Below, one piece after another: positions 41,038-53,309 of a stretch of 64,000 nucleotides of DNA. The position numbers were made by a program, and so were the translations under genes. How positions within the stretch are numbered: position 1 is the stretch's first letter; each line of letters starts with the position of its first letter. Source of the stretch: Sphingomonas sp. DG1-23 (lineage in GTDB: Bacteria; Pseudomonadota; Alphaproteobacteria; Sphingomonadales; Sphingomonadaceae); NCBI RefSeq assembly GCF_030730875.1, contig NZ_JAVAMA010000008.1, forward strand, positions 179,006-243,005. The letters run 5' to 3'. The notes under the pieces are model-generated. The model did no database searches and was not told the DNA's origin. It was given only the letters and a program-made list of their open reading frames with translations.

Positions 41038-42143
41038 ATCCAGCCCACTTCACTGAAGAAGACGGCGAAGAAGGCGTCGAGCACGATGACGAGGAAGATC
41101 GCCTGCACCACGGCGATCGTCGTGCGATTGCCCACTTGTTCGGCGTCGCCTTCGACCTGCATCCCCTGGAAGCAGCCCGAGATGGCGATGATCGCGCCGA
41201 ACACCGGCGCCTTGACCAGTCCGACCCACAGATCGGTGAGCGGCACGACTTCGCGGATGCGCTGGATGAAGGTTACCGGCGGAATGTCGAGGCTGATCCA
41301 GCACAGCAGTCCGCCGCCCATGATCGCGACGAGCGATGCATAGAAGCCGAGCAACGGCATCATCAGCACCACTGCCAGCGTGCGCGGCACCACGAGCGCC
41401 TCCATCGGCGACACGCCGATCGTACGCATCGCGTCGATCTCTTCGGTGAGCTTCATCGTGCCCAGTTGCGCGGCGAAGGCCGAGCCCGAGCGGCCGGCGA
41501 CCATGATCGCGGTCATCAGCACCCCGAGCTCGCGCAAGGTGATCCGCCCGACGAGGTTGATCGTATAGACCTCGGCGCCGAACTGGCGGAGCTGGACCGC
41601 ACCCTGCTGCGCAATGACGATCCCGATCAGAAAGCTCATCAGGCCGATGATGCCCAGCGCCGAGACACCGACCACTTCGAAGCGATGGACGGTGGCGTTG
41701 AAGCGGAAGCGCCTGGGGTGGGTGAAGACGTTCCAGAAGGCGATCGTCGTCGCGCCCATGAAGCCCAGCAGGCCGTACAGCGTGTGACCCGCGACGAAGA
41801 TCGCATCGCCGACTTCGCCCAGCATCCGCGTGAACGGATCGGCGGGCTTGCGCGGCAGCTCGATCGGATGCTCGGCCGCGGCGACCTGATCGAGCAGGTG
41901 CTGCTCGTCTTCCTCGAGGCCGTCGATAGTCGAGCCATGATCGCGGGCGAAGCGGTGAACCAGCCACGCGCCCACCGTATCGATCCGCTCGACTTCGCTC
42001 AGGTCGAGCCTGGCGACCGGCCCTTCGATCGCGTTGAGCCGCTCGGGCAGATCGCGCAGGCAGGCCAGCGACAAATTGCCGGTGAAGCGCAGCGTCGCGC
42101 CGTCGCCCGCATCGATTCGTTCGAAATCCGCGCTTCCCCTCAT
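41034..42143 (-). CDS. mlaE: MlaE-like ABC permease with N-terminal STAS domain
   Basis: A 369-residue permease. Residues 10-85 are a STAS domain (ATLRFTGNLSLACLRDLPER ... LDLSEVERIDTVGAWLVHRF), which in E. coli is the separate protein MlaB; the fusion is usual in alphaproteobacteria. The permease part shows the MlaE signature GVSALGIIGLMSFLIGIVIA, GRSGSAFAAQLGTMKLTEEI and DAMRTIGVSPMEALVVPR, with five membrane helices ending at AIFLVIVLDAFFAVFF. It is the first gene of the operon and diverges from a HAD phosphatase gene 76 bases away. Confidence 0.93.
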   Translation of the reverse strand: MRGSADFERIDAGDGATLRFTGNLSLACLRDLPERLNAIEGPVARLDLSEVERIDTVGAWLVHRFARDHGSTIDGLEEDEQHLLDQVAAAEHPIELPRKPADPFTRMLGEVGDAIFVAGHTLYGLLGFMGATTIAFWNVFTHPRRFRFNATVHRFEVVGVSALGIIGLMSFLIGIVIAQQGAVQLRQFGAEVYTINLVGRITLRELGVLMTAIMVAGRSGSAFAAQLGTMKLTEEIDAMRTIGVSPMEALVVPRTLAVVLMMPLLGFYASLVAIMGGGLLCWISLDIPPVTFIQRIREVVPLTDLWVGLVKAPVFGAIIAISGCFQGMQVEGDAEQVGNRTTIAVVQAIFLVIVLDAFFAVFFSEVGWI

Positions 42144-42219
42144 CGCCGTCTCCTTTCGGCGATTCGCGTTGGAACGGCAAGGATTTGCTCTGGCAAGCTG
42201 TGGAAGCCTAGATGCGCCA

Positions 42220-42891
42220 ATGCAGCACCTGGCAATCTACGATATGGACAAGACGATCACTGCGGCGCCGACCTGGACGCGGTTCCTCGTGCATGCCGCG
42301 CGCATGCGGGCGCCATGGCGCCTCTCGCTGATGCCGGCCGTCGGGGTGGCGGGGCTCGGCTATCTCCTCAAATTGGTCGATCGGTCCGGGCTCAAGCAGG
42401 TCTCGCAGCGCCTGCTGCTCGGCCGCGCACTCACTGCCGCCGAACTCGAAGCCGTCGCCGAGCGCTTTGCCGACGCGGAACTCGACAAGGGGGTGCTCCA
42501 CGGCGCGCGCACGCGGATCGAGAGCGATCGGGCAGCCGGCTATCGGCTGGTGATGGCCACCGCCTCGCACGGTTACTATGCCGCGGCGATCGCGCAGCGG
42601 CTCGGATTCGACGATGTGGTCGCCACGACGGCGAGACGCGATGGGCAAGGCCGTATTCTCTCCCTGATCGAGGGGGATAACTGTTACGGGCCCGTAAAGC
42701 TCCGCATGATCGAAAGCTGGATGCAGGGCGCGGGAGTCTCGCGGCGGGACGTGCATGTTCGCGCCTATTCCGATCATGTCTCCGACGCGCCGTTGCTCGA
42801 ATGGGCGGACGAGCCGTTCGCGGTCAACGCACATGGTCCGCTCCGGAAGCTCGCCGATGCGCGCGGCTGGCCCCAGCTCGACTGGAGATAA
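42220..42891 (+). CDS. HAD-IB family phosphatase (phosphoserine-phosphatase-like)
   Basis: A 223-residue protein read from ATG 42220. Motif I is YDMDKTITAAPTW with Asp8 and Asp10. A helical cap follows (LKQVSQRLLLGRALTAAELE). Motif II is VMATASHGYY and motif III/IV is YGPVKLRMIESW with AYSDHVSDAPLLEWADEPFA. The substitution of SxxD for the more common GDSxxD at the last motif is typical of the HAD-IB group that includes CicA-like proteins of alphaproteobacteria. The physiological substrate is unknown. Confidence 0.82.
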   Translation: MQHLAIYDMDKTITAAPTWTRFLVHAARMRAPWRLSLMPAVGVAGLGYLLKLVDRSGLKQVSQRLLLGRALTAAELEAVAERFADAELDKGVLHGARTRIESDRAAGYRLVMATASHGYYAAAIAQRLGFDDVVATTARRDGQGRILSLIEGDNCYGPVKLRMIESWMQGAGVSRRDVHVRAYSDHVSDAPLLEWADEPFAVNAHGPLRKLADARGWPQLDWR

Positions 42892-42935
42892 TCCAGATCA
42901 ATTGCGTTCTGTCTCCTGCAACGAGGAGATGACGC

Positions 42936-43406
42936 GTGACCAAGACACTCGCCGAGCTGGCAGAGATCATCAAGCAAATCGACTTCGCGACGCTCTCCAC
43001 CCATTCGGACGGCGGCACGATCGCCGGCCGGCCGATGAGCAACAACCGCGACGTCGAATATGACGGCGACAGCTGGTATTTCGCCTGCGAGGACACCCGC
43101 ACGGTGCAAGACCTGCGCGCCGATCCGAAATGCGCGCTGAGCTTTCACGGCAAAAGCGGGCTGCTCGGCATGAAGCCGCTGTTCGTCCATATCGAGGGCG
43201 AGGCCGAGCTGATCGAGGACAAGGCGCAGTTCGAGGCGCATTGGACCAAGGACCTCGACATGTGGTTCGCGCAGGGCGTCGACACCCCGGGCCTCACGCT
43301 GATCAAGGTGCATGGCGTTCGCGCGCATTATTGGAACGGCGCGGATCAGGGCGAGTTCCTGCTGGAGAGCGCCACCGCCGATACGCGTGCTACCGCAACG
43401 GATTAG
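42936..43406 (+). CDS. Pyridoxamine 5'-phosphate oxidase-like flavin-binding protein
   Basis: A 156-residue protein starting at GTG 42936 (GAGGAG site upstream). It has the split-barrel FMN-binding pattern of general-stress-protein-26-like members: AEIIKQIDFATLSTHSDGGT, IAGRPMSNNRDVEYDGDSWY, FACEDTRTVQDLRADPKCAL and LTLIKVHGVRAHYWNGADQG. Such proteins bind flavins and are linked to general stress. Its end overlaps the convergent ABC ATPase gene by four bases. Confidence 0.87.
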   Translation: MTKTLAELAEIIKQIDFATLSTHSDGGTIAGRPMSNNRDVEYDGDSWYFACEDTRTVQDLRADPKCALSFHGKSGLLGMKPLFVHIEGEAELIEDKAQFEAHWTKDLDMWFAQGVDTPGLTLIKVHGVRAHYWNGADQGEFLLESATADTRATATD

Positions 43407-44323
43407 GCGCTGGCGCGGGTCAGATTGAGGAACACGTCCTCGAGATCGGCCTCGCGAGTCGAGACGTCGACGATGCCATAGCCGCCACCCTGCACCGCGC
43501 CGAGCACCTCACCGGCATTCGCCTGATCCTTGCGATAGGTGATCACCAAGGTCCGTTCGGCCCTCAACTCGATCTTCTGGAAGCAGGCATTCTCGGGCAG
43601 CACCGGCACGTCGCGGTCGACGGTGACTTCGACTACCTTCTCCTGCGCCATCCCGACCAGCTCGCGGGTCGGCTTGTTGGCGATGAGCTTGCCGTGATTG
43701 ATGATCGCGATCCGGTCGCAGAGCTGCTCGGCTTCCTCGAGATAGTGCGTGGTCAGCACTACGGTCACGCCGCGCGCGTTCAGTTGCTTGACATATGCCC
43801 AGAGCTGCTGGCGCAGCTCGACGTCGACGCCCGCAGTGGGCTCGTCGAGCACGATGATCGGCGGCGAATGGACCATTGCCTTGGCGACCATCAGCCGGCG
43901 CTTCATGCCACCCGAAAGCGTGCGCGAATAGGCCTCTGCCTTGTCCTCGAGATGGACGGCACGGAGCAGCGCCATCGCGTCGAACTGGCCCTTGCCGACG
44001 CCATAGAGCCCCGCCTGGATCTCCAACGTTTCGCGCGGGGTGAAGAAGGGGTCGAAGGTGATCTCCTGGTTGACGATACCGATGCTGGCCTTGGCGTTGC
44101 GCGGATGCGCGTCGACGTCGAAGCCCCAGATCGATGCGCGGCCCTCGGTCTTGTTGACGAGGCCGGCGAGAATGTTGATCAGCGTCGACTTGCCCGCCCC
44201 ATTGGGTCCGAGCAGCCCGAAGATCTGGCCGCGGGGAACGTCGAAGCTCACCCCGTCGAGCGCGCGCTTGCCGCCCGCATAGGTCTTGCAGAGATTGTCG
44301 ATCTCGATCGCGGCCTGGGTCAT
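43403..44323 (-). CDS. ABC transporter ATP-binding protein (YadG/CcmA-like)
   Basis: A 306-residue ATPase with Walker A GPNGAGKS, Q-loop GIVNQEITFDPFFTP, signature LSGGMKRRLMVAKAMVHSPP, Walker B IIVLDEPTAGVDVELRQQLW and switch His in LTTHYLEEAEQLCDRIAIIN. The C-terminal 80 residues are the regulatory extension found in exporters of the ABC-2 type (drug or polysaccharide export). The matching permease is not next to it. Confidence 0.88.
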   Translation of the reverse strand: MTQAAIEIDNLCKTYAGGKRALDGVSFDVPRGQIFGLLGPNGAGKSTLINILAGLVNKTEGRASIWGFDVDAHPRNAKASIGIVNQEITFDPFFTPRETLEIQAGLYGVGKGQFDAMALLRAVHLEDKAEAYSRTLSGGMKRRLMVAKAMVHSPPIIVLDEPTAGVDVELRQQLWAYVKQLNARGVTVVLTTHYLEEAEQLCDRIAIINHGKLIANKPTRELVGMAQEKVVEVTVDRDVPVLPENACFQKIELRAERTLVITYRKDQANAGEVLGAVQGGGYGIVDVSTREADLEDVFLNLTRASA

Positions 44324-44387
44324 GAGATGGCTCTAGGGCGGCGCGCGGCGCTCGCCAAGCGCTTAGCCAATTCCGTCCCTCGGCCAG

Positions 44388-44429
44388 GACCGGAATCTCG
44401 GGCGGGCGCGACGGCTCGAGATTCCGGTC
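44388..44429. repeat. Perfect stem-loop (REP-like)
   Basis: Arms gaccggaatctcg (44388-44400) and cgagattccggtc (44417-44429) form a perfect 13-bp stem with a 16-base loop, between the divergent ABC ATPase and zinc-finger genes. It looks like an extragenic palindromic repeat rather than a terminator, because no gene ends here. Confidence 0.65.
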
Positions 44430-44486
44430 TTCGCCGGGGGTGACGAAAGAATTGAAGGCCTCCTTCGCCCTTGCTATCGGCGACTC

Positions 44487-44720
44487 ATGACCGCGCCTTT
44501 GCCCGAGACGATCCGCACTTCCCACGCCCGCGTCGCCTGTGACGGCAGCGGCCCCGGCGTACCCGCCGCATTGGGCCATCCGCGCGTCTTCCTGCAGATC
44601 GACGAGCACGGCTATGTCGATTGCGGCTATTGTGATCGCCGCTTCGTGCTGATCGGGGGACCCGCCGACGGCGCCGATCAGAGCCGGCTGCCCGATCACC
44701 CGGCTGGCGCGAGCGTCTAA
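44487..44720 (+). CDS. Small zinc-finger protein (NDUFS6/CHCC type)
   Basis: A 77-residue protein with the CHCC zinc-binding motif: Cys18 in RVACDGSG, His31 in ALGHPRVF, then Cys46 and Cys49 in YVDCGYCDRRFVLI. This is the fold of the bacterial homologue of complex I subunit NDUFS6, a conserved small protein in alphaproteobacteria. It is 18 bases upstream of tldD and probably cotranscribed. Confidence 0.85.
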   Translation: MTAPLPETIRTSHARVACDGSGPGVPAALGHPRVFLQIDEHGYVDCGYCDRRFVLIGGPADGADQSRLPDHPAGASV

Positions 44721-44738
44721 CCGTCCTATATCGGAGGC

Positions 44739-46163
44739 ATGTCGATTCCCTCCGATCCCCGCGCTTTCCTCTATCGCGAGCTCGATCCCGAAACCGCCAC
44801 CAGGCTGACCGCCGATGCGCTGGCGAACGCCGAGGATGGCGAACTCTATCTCCAATATCGCAAGACCGAGGCGTTCGGCTTCGACGACGGCCGGCTCAAG
44901 ACCGCATCGTTCGATACCCAATCGGGTTTCGGGCTCCGCGCGGTTTCGGGCGAGACCACTGCCTTCGCGCATGCCAATGAGATCAGCCGCGCCGCGATTC
45001 GCCGCGCCGCCGAGACGATGGCGCTGATCGAACCGGGCAAGGCGGGCAAGGCAGCCGCGCCGCAGGGCAACAACCGCCATCTCTACACCGATAACGATCC
45101 GCTCGATCTCGTCCCTTTCGCCGACAAGGTGAATCTCTGCCAGACGATCGATGCCGCCGCCCGCGCGCGCGATCCGCGGGTGGTGCAGGTCTCGGTCGGG
45201 CTCACCGGATCGTGGGGGGTGGTCGAGATCGTTCGTCCCGACGGCTTCATCGCCACCGATGTCCGACCGCTCGTCCGCCTTAACGTCTCGATCGTGGTCG
45301 AGGCGAACGGTCGCCGCGAGACCGGCAGCTTCGGAACCGGCGGGCGTACGCTCTACGATCGGCTGTTCGAGCACGGAACGTGGAATCGTGCGATCGACGA
45401 GGCGTTGGCGCAGGCATTGGTCAATCTCGACGCAGTCGACGCCCCGGCAGGCGACATGACCGTTTTGTGCGGCCCGGGCTGGCCCGGCGTGCTGCTTCAT
45501 GAGGCGGTCGGCCATGGGCTCGAAGGCGATTTCAATCGCAAGGGCACCAGCGCCTTTTCCGGCCGCATCGGCGAACGCGTCGCCGCGGCTGGCGTCACCG
45601 TGGTCGATGACGGCTCGATCATGGACCGCCGCGGCTCGCTGTCGATCGACGACGAAGGCACGCCGACGCGTGAGACCATCCTGATCGAGGATGGAATCCT
45701 CAAAGGCTATATGCAGGATCGCCTCAATGCGCGGCTGATGGGAGTCGAGCCCACCGGCAACGGCCGCCGCGAATCGTTCCAGCACGCGCCGATGCCGCGC
45801 ATGACCAACACTTTCATGAAGGGCGGCAAGGACGATCCCGCCGAGCTGATGAGCCGCGTGAAAAAGGGCATCTATGCAAAGAGCTTCGGCGGCGGTCAGG
45901 TCGACATTGTCTCGGGCAAGTTCGTCTTCTCGTGCACCGAGGCGTATCGCATCGAGAACGGCAAGCTCGGCGCGCCGATCAAGGGCGCGACCCTGATCGG
46001 CGACGGCCCGTCGGTACTTACCCGCGTCACCGGGATCGGTAATGATTTCGCGCTCGACGAAGGCGTCGGCATGTGCGGAAAGGGCGGGCAGAGCGTCCCG
46101 GCCGGGGTCGGCCAGCCGAGCCTGCTGGTCGAAGGCCTGACGGTGGGCGGCACGGCAACCTGA
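44739..46163 (+). CDS. tldD: Metalloprotease TldD
   Basis: A 474-residue protein that fits TldD along its whole length. It has the metal-binding HEAVGH at 254-259 (PGVLLHEAVGHGLEGDFNRK), the AFSGRIGERVAAAGVTVVDD segment and the C-terminal GKFVFSCTEAYRIENGKLGA, GATLIGDGPSVLTRVTGIGN and MCGKGGQSVPAGVGQPSLLV. TldD forms a heterodimeric protease with TldE/PmbA that trims unfolded peptides and matures some peptide antibiotics and toxins or antitoxins. No tldE is in the window. Confidence 0.95.
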   Translation: MSIPSDPRAFLYRELDPETATRLTADALANAEDGELYLQYRKTEAFGFDDGRLKTASFDTQSGFGLRAVSGETTAFAHANEISRAAIRRAAETMALIEPGKAGKAAAPQGNNRHLYTDNDPLDLVPFADKVNLCQTIDAAARARDPRVVQVSVGLTGSWGVVEIVRPDGFIATDVRPLVRLNVSIVVEANGRRETGSFGTGGRTLYDRLFEHGTWNRAIDEALAQALVNLDAVDAPAGDMTVLCGPGWPGVLLHEAVGHGLEGDFNRKGTSAFSGRIGERVAAAGVTVVDDGSIMDRRGSLSIDDEGTPTRETILIEDGILKGYMQDRLNARLMGVEPTGNGRRESFQHAPMPRMTNTFMKGGKDDPAELMSRVKKGIYAKSFGGGQVDIVSGKFVFSCTEAYRIENGKLGAPIKGATLIGDGPSVLTRVTGIGNDFALDEGVGMCGKGGQSVPAGVGQPSLLVEGLTVGGTAT

Positions 46164-46215
46164 TCCGGCGCTCCCACCTCCGGATTCGTTCCTCCGTATC
46201 CGCGACGTCCATCGC

Positions 46216-46236
46216 GATCCCTGCAAAGGCGGGATC
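46216..46236. repeat. REP-like stem-loop downstream of tldD
   Basis: gatccc and gggatc (6 bp) enclose tgcaaaggc, within a gatccctgcaaaggcggg context that is common as an extragenic palindromic repeat in sphingomonads. Confidence 0.45.
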
Positions 46237-46364
46237 CAGATGTCGGAGCGATGCTGCTTCTGGCGCTGGATATTCGCCTTCGATGGGATGACGAAAATGC
46301 GCCCCGCCCGAAACTGAGTCTTTTGCGCCACACCACCAGCGCTTGCGCCTGTGGATAACTTCTT

Positions 46365-47627
<1,263 letters not shown>

Positions 47628-47633
47628 GCTTCC

Positions 47634-47736
47634 CCGTTCGTGCTGAACGCTTCGACGGGCTCAGGCAAGCCTTGTCGAAGCATCGTCTTTCGCTATCGAA
47701 GTAAGAGCCGCCCTTCGACAGGCTCGGGGCGAACGG
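47634..47736. repeat. REP pair upstream of folP
   Basis: Two imperfect inverted copies, 47634-47665 (ccgttcgtgctgaacgcttc...) and 47709-47736 (...cttcgacaggctcggggcg), of the cttcgacaggctcagcacgaacgg repeat that is scattered in sphingomonad genomes. The right copy runs into the folP ribosome-binding site. Confidence 0.6.
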
Positions 47737-47743
47737 AGGTGCT

Positions 47744-48844
47744 GTGACCTTTTCGCTGCCAGCGGATGCGCGGGTTTATCTGCGGCCGACCCAATTCATC
47801 GACACCCCCGTCGGTCACGATGACGGCAGCGTCGCGCGGCTCGCCGGCGGGCTGTGCTGGTTTTCGGCGTATGAACTGATCGCAGTCGAGGGCGACAAGC
47901 GCACGCTTCAGCGCACCGTCGCGGTCGCCGATCTTCCGGACGATGAACGGGCGCAGGCGATCGCCGCGCGCATCGCGGCGCCACGCGCATCGCTCGCGCT
48001 GGGCGAGCGTGTGGTTCGGCTCGACCAGCCGCAGGCTATGGCTATCCTCAACCTCACGCCCGACAGCTTCTCCGACGGCGGCAGGCATGTCGGCGATCCG
48101 GTCGCTGCGGCGCAGGCCGGAGTCGATATGACCGTCGCCGGAGCGGCGATAGTCGATGTCGGCGGTGAATCGACCCGGCCGGGCGCGGCGACAGTCTGGG
48201 AAGGCGACGAGATCGAGCGCGTCGTTCCGGTGATCGAGCGGCTGGCGCGCAGCGGTGCGGCGGTCTCGATCGACACGCGCAAGGCCGCAGTGATGGAGGC
48301 TGCGCTCGGCGCCGGCGCGCATATTGTCAACGACGTCTCAGCCTTGCTTTACGACGATCGCGCACTCGACGTGACGGCGGCGGCGGGTTGCCCGATAGTG
48401 CTGATGCATTCGCCCGATCCCGCCAAAACGGGTCATGAGGGCGGCAATTATGGCGATGCGCTGATCGAGGTCTATGACTGGCTCGAGCGGCGGGTCGACG
48501 AAGTCGTGGCGAAAGGCATCGATCGCGCGCGCATCCTGATCGATCCGGGCATCGGTTTCGGCAAGTCGCTCGCCGACAATCTCGCGCTCCTCAATGGCCT
48601 TGCGTTGTTCCACGGCATCGGCTGCGGCATCGTGCTCGGCGCCAGCCGCAAGCGGATGATCGGCGCGCTCTCCAACGAGGCGCCGGCCGAGGCACGGCTC
48701 GGCGGATCGCTCGCGGTCGCGCTCAAGGGGGCCGAGCTGGGGGCGCAACTGATCCGCGTCCACGACGTGTTCGAGACTGCGCAGGCGCTGCGCGTGTGGC
48801 GCGGCATGCGCGACGCGGCGCTGGTGTCGCGCCTACCTGGCTAG
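47744..48844 (+). CDS. folP: Dihydropteroate synthase
   Basis: A 366-residue protein starting at GTG 47744 after GGAGG. About 95 N-terminal residues precede the synthase core, which makes it longer than E. coli FolP (282). The core has AILNLTPDSFSDGGRHV, DVGGESTRPGA, VVPVIERLARSGAAVSIDTR-KA, NDVSALLYD, DPGIGFGKSLADNLALLNGL and GASRKRMIGAL. It condenses p-aminobenzoate with dihydropterin pyrophosphate in folate synthesis. The last four bases overlap the convergent SDR gene. Confidence 0.93.
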   Translation: MTFSLPADARVYLRPTQFIDTPVGHDDGSVARLAGGLCWFSAYELIAVEGDKRTLQRTVAVADLPDDERAQAIAARIAAPRASLALGERVVRLDQPQAMAILNLTPDSFSDGGRHVGDPVAAAQAGVDMTVAGAAIVDVGGESTRPGAATVWEGDEIERVVPVIERLARSGAAVSIDTRKAAVMEAALGAGAHIVNDVSALLYDDRALDVTAAAGCPIVLMHSPDPAKTGHEGGNYGDALIEVYDWLERRVDEVVAKGIDRARILIDPGIGFGKSLADNLALLNGLALFHGIGCGIVLGASRKRMIGALSNEAPAEARLGGSLAVALKGAELGAQLIRVHDVFETAQALRVWRGMRDAALVSRLPG

Positions 48845-49596
48845 AGCGTGTAGCCGCCGTCGCTGATCAAGGTCGCGCCGGTGACGAGCGCGCTCTGATC
48901 GGAGAGCAGGAAGCCGATCTGCCCGGCAATCTCCTCGGGTTTGGCATAGCGGCCGAGCGGGGTCGCCATTGCGGCCATCTCGGCAAAGGCGGCGTCGCGG
49001 CCGATCTCGGCGGCGCGTTCGGCGAACATCGGGATCGCGTCCCATACCGGCGTCTCGACGCCCGCAGGCGCGATGGCGTTGACTCGAATGCCGTGCGGCG
49101 CGCCTTCTTTGGCGGCGACCTTGGCGAGGTGGATCAGTGCCGCCTTGGACGCGCCATACGCCGCGACGCCGGCCTCGGCCTTCACGCCGGCTGCCGATGC
49201 GGTGAGCACGATGCTGCCGCCACGCCCTTTCATCGCGCGCATCGCAGCGCGCAGGGTAAGAAAGGCACCGTCGAGATTGACCGAGAGGATGTGGCGCCAC
49301 GCATCGAACGACATGTCGGCGATCGCTCCCGCGCTGGCGACCCCGGCGTTGATCACGGCGTGGTCGAGCGCTCCAAGTTCAGGCTCGACTGCGTCCCATA
49401 GCGGTTCCTCGCGGACGTCGCCGCACACCAAAGTGGTGTCGCAGGGAAGCGTCAGGCGTTCGAGTGCCTCGCGGTCGCGATCCATGAGAATCAGCCGCTT
49501 CGCGCCCTCTGCGGAAAGCCGTTCGGCCACCGCGAGGCCGATGCCCGAGGCTGCCCCGGTGACGAGGATCGTTCGCCTGGCAAAATTGTTCTGCAT
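48841..49596 (-). CDS. SDR family NAD(P)-dependent oxidoreductase
   Basis: A 251-residue short-chain dehydrogenase with the nucleotide motif TGAASGIG (13-20), NAGVASAG, and the catalytic Ser (VLTASAAGVK) and Tyr-x3-Lys (AAYGASKAAL). It ends LVTGATLISDGGYTL as is usual. DRDREALERL after the second strand points to NAD preference. The substrate is unknown. Confidence 0.9.
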   Translation of the reverse strand: MQNNFARRTILVTGAASGIGLAVAERLSAEGAKRLILMDRDREALERLTLPCDTTLVCGDVREEPLWDAVEPELGALDHAVINAGVASAGAIADMSFDAWRHILSVNLDGAFLTLRAAMRAMKGRGGSIVLTASAAGVKAEAGVAAYGASKAALIHLAKVAAKEGAPHGIRVNAIAPAGVETPVWDAIPMFAERAAEIGRDAAFAEMAAMATPLGRYAKPEEIAGQIGFLLSDQSALVTGATLISDGGYTL

Positions 49597-49655
49597 GCCA
49601 ATGCCCTAGCGCGGGCTCGACGATCGGGCCAGTGCAGTGCGAAGGGAGGTATGCC

Positions 49656-50213
49656 ATGCGCGAATCCGAAAGCCGCTATTCCAACCTCTCGATCCTGCTC
49701 CACTGGACGATCGCCGCGTTGCTGATCGCCAATGTGCTGGTCGGCGGCTGGATGGAGGACGCCGAGGGCCCCGACAAACTCGGCTGGTTCGCGACGCACA
49801 AGTCGCTGGGGATTACCATCTTCGTGCTCACGCTGGTGCGGCTCGGTTGGCGGATCACGCATCCGTGGCCGGTGCTGCCCCCGCACATGGCCGGTTGGGA
49901 ACGGCTGCTCGCCCGCGGCACGCATATCCTCTTTTATCTCGCGCTGCTCGCGATCCCGCTGCTCGGCTGGGCGGCGGCATCGGCGGGCGGGGCGCCGACG
50001 ACCGACTGGTTCGGGCTGTTCCCGATCGGCAACTTGCCGTTGCCGCGCTCGGAGAATCTCGGTGACGCGCTGGGCGGTGCGCACAAGCTGTTGGTCAAGG
50101 CGGCCTATGTGCTGATCGGGCTGCATGTGCTGGGCGCGATCAAGCACCAGTTTCTCAACCGCGACGGCGTGCTCCATCGGATGCTGCCGATCATCCCTAC
50201 GCCGCGCGACTGA
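49656..50213 (+). CDS. Cytochrome b561
   Basis: A 185-residue membrane protein with GGGAGG before the ATG at 49656. Four membrane helices are visible: LSILLHWTIAALLIANVLVG, HKSLGITIFVLTLVRLGWRI, ILFYLALLAIPLLGWAAASA and KLLVKAAYVLIGLHVLGAIK. The haem-ligand histidines of the family are in LLHWT, ATHKSLG, GGAHKL and GLHVLGAIKHQF. It probably carries electrons from ubiquinol to a periplasmic acceptor. No partner is adjacent. Confidence 0.88.
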   Translation: MRESESRYSNLSILLHWTIAALLIANVLVGGWMEDAEGPDKLGWFATHKSLGITIFVLTLVRLGWRITHPWPVLPPHMAGWERLLARGTHILFYLALLAIPLLGWAAASAGGAPTTDWFGLFPIGNLPLPRSENLGDALGGAHKLLVKAAYVLIGLHVLGAIKHQFLNRDGVLHRMLPIIPTPRD

Positions 50214-50279
50214 CTGTGCGCCGCGCTTGACGCTGGCCCAGCCTGCCGCGACACAGACCGGGCGAAGGGGGAGGGCAGT

Positions 50280-51718
50280 TTGAGCGAGCGCGCGACGAAG
50301 GCGGACTGGCTGGTCGTGCCGATCCTGCTATGCGCCGCGGCGCTGCGGCTCGCCACCTCGGGTTATTCCTTGTGGTTCGACGAGATCGCCGCGGTCCGGT
50401 TTGCGCAGCAGCCGCTGGCGTCGTTGTGGAGCGACTGGATGGCGCGCGAGGCCAATCCGCCGCTTTACTACACGTTGCTGAAGGGCTGGATGGCCGTGTT
50501 CGGCGAAAGCGACTTCGCGGTGCAGTCGCTTTCGGTGCTGATCGGCACTGCGGGGATCGGCGCAGCGTGGTGGCTGGCGCGGCGGATCGGCGGTAGCAGC
50601 GCGGGGTTGTTCGCGGCTCTGCTGCTGACGGTTTCGGCGGCGCATCTCGACTTCTCGCAAGAGGTGCGCGGCTATATCCTCGCCCATACGGCCGCGCTGT
50701 TCGGTTGTGCCGCGATGGCGGTGTATCTCGAACGTTCGCGGCTCGCGCCCTTGCTGGGTTATGCCATCGCTGCGTTGGTCGCGCTCTATGCGCATACGAC
50801 GATGGTGGTGTTCGTCGCGCTTGCCAACCTCGCAATGCTCGCGCTTCTCCGCCGGGACCGTGCCGCGCTGCTGCGCTGGCTGGCCGCCAATTTCGGGATC
50901 GGTTTGCTGTGGAGTTGGTGGGCGTGGATCAGCCTTGGTCAGGCCGGCGCATCCGCCTCGACCTTCGGCTGGATCCCGCGGCCGGGCATGGCCGAGGCGT
51001 TGGAGATGACCGGCCTGGTCTATCTGCCGCTTTATATCGCCGGCGAGAGCGTCGCGCTGTTGCCGGTGCTGGCGCTGCTATGGCTCGGCGGATGTCTGTG
51101 GTTCGCCGCGCGCGATCGACGGGCGGTGGTGGTGCTGCTCGCGATACTCGCGATCGGTGCGCCGCTGCTGCTCTGGGCGCTGAGCCAGAGGCTGCCGATC
51201 TTCCTGCCGCGCACCCTGTTCTGGGCGGCGGGGCCGATGGTGGTTTTAGTCGCGATAGCGTTGATGCGCGTGGCTTCGATGCCGGTCCGCATCGCTTTGC
51301 TCGGGCTGTTGCTCGCGCTCGAGGCGGGGGCGTTGCTGCGCTGGCTGCCGATGCGCGAGACCGAAGCCTGGCCGCAGGCGATCGCCGCGGCGACGCGCGT
51401 CGACCCCCACGCGGTGCTGCTGGTGCAGGGCGACGCGATGGGCGTCGCGGCGCGCCACTATCTCGACCGGACCGGCAGCAGCTTGCGGCTGCTGGTCGTC
51501 GCGCCCGAAGCGGCGAGCGACCGTTGGGCCGATGGTCTCGCAGGTGCGCCGCATGTCGATGCCGGAGCGGCGCGCGCGGTGCTGGTGCGCGAGGGCCATG
51601 TCTTCACGCTCGCGCGCGGCGATTATGACCCGGGCCGGTTGCTGGGTCCTGTCGGAATCGAGCGGCCCCTGCCGGACGCACGCAAGCGCCAGCCTGAACT
51701 CAGCCTCTGGCGTTCGCG

Positions 51719-51722
<4 letters not shown>
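50280..51722 (+). CDS. Polytopic glycosyltransferase-like membrane protein (GT39/ArnT-like)
   Basis: A 480-residue protein from a TTG start at 50280 with a strong GGGGGAGGG site. The N-terminal loop after helix one reads LATSGYSLWFDEIAAVRFAQ, with the acidic DE typical of GT-C enzymes, followed by ANPPLYYTLLKGWMAVFGES. About ten membrane helices follow, and the C-terminus is a soluble domain (VDPHAVLLVQGDAMGVAARH). GT-C proteins use lipid-linked sugars in the periplasm. Acceptor and sugar are unknown. The end overlaps the convergent regulator gene by four bases. Confidence 0.8.
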
Positions 51723-53146
<1,424 letters not shown>

Positions 53147-53309
53147 CCGTAGTGTCCCCACTGTCCCAATTCAGGTCGTATCCCATAATCTACATCGGTA
53201 AAGGCCCGCTTAAGCCTCGGCACAGAGGATGTTTGCAGTGGCGGGGTTGAGGCGGGGCGGCACGGCGGTTAAGGTTCGGACAAAAGTGGCGTAGAGGGGA
53301 TTCAGACGC

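Noticed and set aside
43509..46331. 940-codon minus-strand open frame over the ABC ATPase, zinc-finger and TldD genes
   Set aside because: It has arginine-, aspartate- and isoleucine-rich shadow composition, no motifs, and full overlap with well-supported genes.
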